Source: Tetraselmis striata
Lineage: Eukaryota > Chlorophyta > Chlorodendrophyceae > Chlorodendrales > Chlorodendraceae
Reading direction: 5' to 3'
Assembly: GCA_006384855.1 (NCBI GenBank)
Contig: VCJN01003005.1
Coordinates: forward strand, 62,001 to 126,000
DNA: 64,000 bases
A program made the translations under genes and the position numbers. Of this stretch, positions 58,701 to 64,000 are shown piece by piece; position 1 is the first letter of the stretch; the number at the start of each line of letters is the position of its first letter. The notes under the pieces are model-generated. The model was given only the letters and a program-made list of their open reading frames with translations. It ran no database searches and was not told the origin of the DNA.

Positions 58701-61700
58701 GATTTCATCAGGTTGTAGACATTCAATGTGGTAGCCGCAGTGTGAGCGCATGCTTGCCGGGTGTATGGCAGAGCATGCTGCACGGTCCCGGCACCTGTAC
58801 AGCGCTATGGCAAAATGAATGACGGGTTTGGGGACATGACTGGCATCATTCGGCCCAGTGCAACCATCACTGATATACATTGCTGAGATTTCATCAGGTT
58901 GTAGACATTCAATGTGGTAGCCGCAGTGTGAGCGCATGCTTGCCGGGTGTATGGCAGAGTATGCTGCACGGTCCCGGCACCCTGTGCAGCTCTATGGCAA
59001 AATGAATGATGGGTTTGGGGACAGGACTGGCATCATTCGGCCCAATGCATCATCACTGGTATACATTGCTGAGATTTCATCAGGTTGTAGACATTCAATG
59101 TGGTAGCCGCAGTGTGAGCGCGCATGCTTGCCGGGTGTATGGCAGAGTATGCTGCACGGTCCCGGCACCCTGTGCAGCTCTATGGCAAAATGAATGACGG
59201 GTTTGGGGACATGACTGGCATCATTCGGCCCAGTGCATCATCACTGATATACATTGCTGAGATTTCATCAGGTTGTAGACATTCAATGTGGTAGCCGCAG
59301 TGTGAGCGCATGCTTGCCGGGTGTATGGCAGAGCATGCTGCACGGTCCCGGCACCCTGTGCAGCTCTATGGCAAAATGAATGATGGGTTTGGGGACAGGA
59401 CTGGCATCATTCGGCCCAGTGCACCATCACTGATATACATTGCTGAGATTTCATCAGGTTGTAGACATTCAATTGGTAGCCGCAGTGTGAGCGCATGCTT
59501 GCCGGGTGTATGGCAGAGCATGCTGCACGGTCCCGGCACCCTGTGCAGCGCTATGGCAAAATGAATGACGGGTTTGGGGACAAGTATGGCGTCATTCCGC
59601 CCAATGCACCATCACTGATATACATTGCTGAGATTTCATCAGGTTGTAGACATTCAATGTGGTAGCCGCAGAGTGAGCGCGCATGCTTGCCGGGTGTATG
59701 GCAGAGCATGCTGCACGGTCCCGGCACCCTGTGCAGCTCTATGGCAAAATGAATGATGGGTTTGGGGACATGACTGGCATCATTCGGCCCAGTGCATCAT
59801 CACTGATATACATTGCTGAGATTTCATCAGGTTGTAGACATTCAATGTGGTAGCCGCAGTGTGAGCGCATGCTTGCCGGGTGTATGGCAGAGCATGCTGC
59901 ACGGTCCCGGCACCGTGTGCAGCTCTATGGCAAAATGAATGATGGGTTTGGGGACAGGACTGGCATCATTCGGCCCAATGCATCATCACTGGTATACATT
60001 GCTGAGATTTCATCAGGTTGTAGACATTCAATTGGTAGCCGCAGTGTGAGCGCATGCTTGCCGGGTGTATGGCAGAGCATGCTGCACGGTCCCGGCACCT
60101 GTACAGCGCTATGGCAAAATGAATGACGGGTTTGGGGACATGACTGGCATCATTCGGCCCAGTGCACCATCACTGATATACATTGCTGAGATTTCATCAG
60201 GTTGTAGACATTCAATGTGGTAGCCGCAGTGTGAGCGCATGCTTGCCGGGTGTATGGCAGAGCATGCTGCACGGTCCCGGCACCCTGTGCAGCGCTATGG
60301 CAAAATGAATGATGGGTTTGGGGACATGACTGGCATCATTCGGCCCAATGCATCATCACTGGTATACATTGCTGAGATTTCATCAGGTTGTAGACATTCA
60401 ATGTGGTAGCCGCAGTGTGAGCGCATGCTTGCCGGGTGTATGGCAGAGTATGCTGCACGGTCCCGGCACCCTGTGCAGCTCTATGGCAAAATGAATGATG
60501 GGTTTGGGGACAGGACTGGCATCATTCGGCCCAATGCATCATCACTGGTATACATTGCTGAGATTTCATCAGGTTGTAGACATTCAATGTGGTAGCCGCA
60601 GTGTGAGCGCGCATGCTTGCCGGGTGTATGGCAGAGTATGCTGCACGGTCCCGGCACCCTGTGCAGCTCTATGGCAAAATGAATGACGGGTTTGGGGACA
60701 TGACTGGCATCATTCGGCCCAGTGCATCATCACTGATATACATTGCTGAGATTTCATCAGGTTGTAGACATTCAATGTGGTAGCCGCAGTGTGAGCGCAT
60801 GCTTGCCGGGTGTATGGCAGAGCATGCTGCACGGTCCCGGCACCCTGTGCAGCTCTATGGCAAAATGAATGATGGGTTTGGGGACAGGACTGGCATCATT
60901 CGGCCCAATGCACCATCACTGATATACATTGCTGAGATTTCATCAGGTTGTAGACATTCAATTGGTAGCCGCAGTGTGAGCGCATGCTTGCCGGGTGTAT
61001 GGCAGAGCATGCTGCACGGTCCCGGCACCCTGTGCAGCGCTATGGCAAAATGAATGACGGGTTTGGGGACAAGTATGGCGTCATTCCGCCCAATGCATCA
61101 TCACTGATATACATTGCTGAGATTTCATCAGGTTGTAGACATTCAATGTGGTAGCCGCAGAGTGAGCGCGCATGCTTGCCGGGTGTATGGCAGAGTATGC
61201 TGCACGGTCCCGGCACCCTGTGCAGCTCTATGGCAAAATGAATGATGGGTTTGGGGACATGACTGGCATCATTCGGCCCAGTGCATCATCACTGATATAC
61301 ATTGCTGAGATTTCATCAGGTTGTAGACATTCAATGTGGTAGCCGCAGTGTGAGCGCATGCTTGCCGGGTGTATGGCAGAGCATGCTGCACGGTCCCGGC
61401 ACCCTGTGCAGCGCTATGGCAAAATGAATGATGGGTTTGGGGACATGACTGGCATCATTCGGCCCAATGCATCATCACTGGTATACATTGCTGAGATTTC
61501 ATCAGGTTGTAGACATTCAATGTGGTAGCCGCAGTGTGAGCGCGCATGCTTGCCGGGTGTATGGCAGAGCATGCTGCACGGTCCCGGCACCTGTACAGCG
61601 CTATGGCAAAATGAATGACGGGTTTGGGGACATGACTGGCATCATTCGGCCCAGTGCACCATCACTGATATACATTGCTGAGATTTCATCAGGTTGTAGA

Positions 61701-63974
61701 CATTCAATGTGGTAGCCGCAGTGTGAGCGCATGCTTGCCGGGTGTATGGCAGAGCATGCTGCACGGTCCCGGCACCCTGTGCAGCGCTATGGCAAAATGA
61801 ATGATGGGTTTGGGGACATGACTGGCATCATTCGGCCCAATGCATCATCACTGGTATACATTGCTGAGATTTCATCAGGTTGTAGACATTCAATGTGGTA
61901 GCCGCAGTGTGAGCGCATGCTTGCCGGGTGTATGGCAGAGCATGCTGCACGGTCCCGTCACCTGTACAGCGCTATGGCAAAATGAATGACGGGTTTGGGG
62001 ACATGACTGGCATCATTCGGCCCAGTGCACCATCACTGATATACATTGCTGAGATTTCATCAGGTTGTAGACATTCAATGTGGTAGCCGCAGTGTGAGCG
62101 CATGCTTGCCGGGTGTATGGCAGAGTATGCTGCACGGTCCCGGCACCCTGTGCAGCTCTATGGCAAAATGAATGATGGGTTTGGGGACATGACTGGCATC
62201 ATTCGGCCCAATGCATCATCACTGGTATACATTGCTGAGATTTCATCAGGTTGTAGACATTCAATGTGGTAGCCGCAGTGTGAGCGCGCATGCTTGCCGG
62301 GTGTATGGCAGAGTATGCTGCACGGTCCCGGCACCCTGTGCAGCTCTATGGCAAAATGAATGACGGGTTTGGGGACATGACTGGCATCATTCGGCCCAGT
62401 GCATCATCACTGATATACATTGCTGAGATTTCATCAGGTTGTAGACATTCAATGTGGTAGCCGCAGTGTGAGCGCATGCTTGCCGGGTGTATGGCAGAGC
62501 ATGCTGCACGGTCCCGGCACCCTGTGCAGCTCTATGGCAAAATGAATGATGGGTTTGGGGACAGGACTGGCATCATTCGGCCCAGTGCACCATCACTGAT
62601 ATACATTGCTGAGATTTCATCAGGTTGTAGACATTCAATTGGTAGCCGCAGTGTGAGCGCATGCTTGCCGGGTGTATGGCAGAGCATGCTGCACGGTCCC
62701 GGCACCCTGTGCAGCGCTATGGCAAAATGAATGACGGGTTTGGGGACAAGTATGGCGTCATTCCGCCCAATGCACCATCACTGATATACATTGCTGAGAT
62801 TTCATCAGGTTGTAGACATTCAATGTGGTAGCCGCAGAGTGAGCGCGCATGCTTGCCGGGTGTATGGCAGAGCATGCTGCACGGTCCCGGCACCCTGTGC
62901 AGCTCTATGGCAAAATGAATGATGGGTTTGGGGACATGACTGGCATCATTCGGCCCAGTGCATCATCACTGATATACATTGCTGAGATTTCATCAGGTTG
63001 TAGACATTCAATGTGGTAGCCGCAGTGTGAGCGCATGCTTGCCGGGTGTATGGCAGAGCATGCTGCACGGTCCCGGCACCCTGTGCAGCTCTATGGCAAA
63101 ATGAATGATGGGTTTGGGGACAGGACTGGCATCATTCGGCCCAGTGCACCATCACTGATATACATTGCTGAGATTTCATCAGGTTGTAGACATTCAATTG
63201 GTAGCCGCAGTGTGAGCGCATGCTTGCCGGGTGTATGGCAGAGCATGCTGCACGGTCCCGGCACCCTGTGCAGCGCTATGGCAAAATGAATGACGGGTTT
63301 GGGGACAAGTATGGCGTCATTCCGCCCAATGCACCATCACTGATATACATTGCTGAGATTTCATCAGGTTGTAGACATTCAATGTGGTAGCCGCAGAGTG
63401 AGCGCGCATGCTTGCCGGGTGTATGGCAGAGCATGCTGCACGGTCCCGGCACCCTGTGCAGCTCTATGGCAAAATGAATGATGGGTTTGGGGACATGACT
63501 GGCATCATTCGGCCCAGTGCATCATCACTGATATACATTGCTGAGATTTCATCAGGTTGTAGACATTCAATGTGGTAGCCGCAGTGTGAGCGCATGCTTG
63601 CCGGGTGTATGGCAGAGCATGCTGCACGGTCCCGGCACCGTGTGCAGCTCTATGGCAAAATGAATGATGGGTTTGGGGACAGGACTGGCATCATTCGGCC
63701 CAATGCATCATCACTGGTATACATTGCTGAGATTTCATCAGGTTGTAGACATTCAATTGGTAGCCGCAGTGTGAGCGCATGCTTGCCGGGTGTATGGCAG
63801 AGCATGCTGCACGGTCCCGGCACCCTGTGCAGCGCTATGGCAAAATGAATGACGGGTTTGGGGACAAGTATGGCGTCATTCGGCCCAATGCACCATCACT
63901 GATATACATTGCTGAGATTTCATCAGGTTGTAGACATTCAATGTGGTAGCCGCAGTGTGAGCGCATGCTTGCCG
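55775..63974. repeat. Satellite DNA, 186-bp monomer, ~44 copies, higher-order structure
   Basis: Monomer contains GTATGGCAGAG(C/T)ATGCTG, GGTCCCGGCACC, GGCAAAATGAATGA, TGAGATTTCATCAGGTTGT and GCGCATGCTTGCCGG. Spacing is 185-188 bp. Variants (GACAAGTATGGCG, GACATGACTGGCA, GACAGGACTGGCA; TGTGGTAG versus TTGGTAG) recur in fixed order: the TTGGTAG block repeats at 559 bp (3 monomers) at 57073/57632, 59310/59869 and 62476/63035/63594. Long blocks recur at about 3166 bp (17 monomers; 58300 to 61467, 59310 to 62476). The array ends about 25 bp before the window edge; the left edge follows a diverged partial unit near 55775. Confidence 0.95.
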
Positions 63975-64000
63975 GTTGTTTGGATGTATGCTTTTCGAGT

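Overview
The window is eukaryotic nuclear DNA. It has GT-AG introns with consistent splice phases, Ty3/gypsy LTR retrotransposons, DNA transposons of the CACTA, MULE and Ginger types, a small MITE, minisatellites and a long higher-order satellite. No bacterial-style operon, rRNA, tRNA or CRISPR array was seen, and no conventional host gene could be supported with confidence. The species cannot be fixed from sequence. A DUF7869-type transposase and methyltransferase-like domains on mobile elements suggest an alga or other protist, but that is inference.

Layout. 1-1895 is unassigned. About 1896-32316 is one old, broken Ty3/gypsy copy (minus strand) that was used repeatedly as an insertion site. 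It holds a Ginger-like element (2208-6245, TSD TATA), a MITE (6616-7094), a 12-kb two-gene DNA transposon (7109-19179, TSD AATT), a 0.3-kb unexplained insert (about 19826-20130), and a MULE (about 22490-32150). The MULE transposase gene is itself split near codon 7 by a 7.5-kb CACTA element (22814-30343, TSD CTA). 32529-54034 is a head-to-tail array of three young gypsy units separated by single shared LTRs, with one CAGG duplication flanking the whole array. 54035-55770 is unassigned apart from a (TA)n tract. About 55775-63974 is a 186-bp satellite with higher-order periodicity.

The most interesting part is the 12-kb element. Its ends are fixed by three things: the interrupted gypsy sequence, a 4-bp target duplication, and 32-bp imperfect terminal inverted repeats (25/32 matching). 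Two divergent, intron-containing genes fill it. The rightward gene (15115-18887) encodes a DUF7869-type transposase-like protein. The leftward gene (7545-14567, about 17 exons) ends in a beta-class amino-methyltransferase-like domain (motif order IV, X, I) whose catalytic DPPY-type motif reads DALF. A 24-bp quasi-palindromic minisatellite lies inside introns of both genes, and related TTTTGTCC/GGACAAAA hairpins lie near both ends. Together this looks like a little-described transposon type that pairs a transposase with a methyltransferase-fold protein.

Retroelements are described as fossils only: family, extent, parts and nesting.
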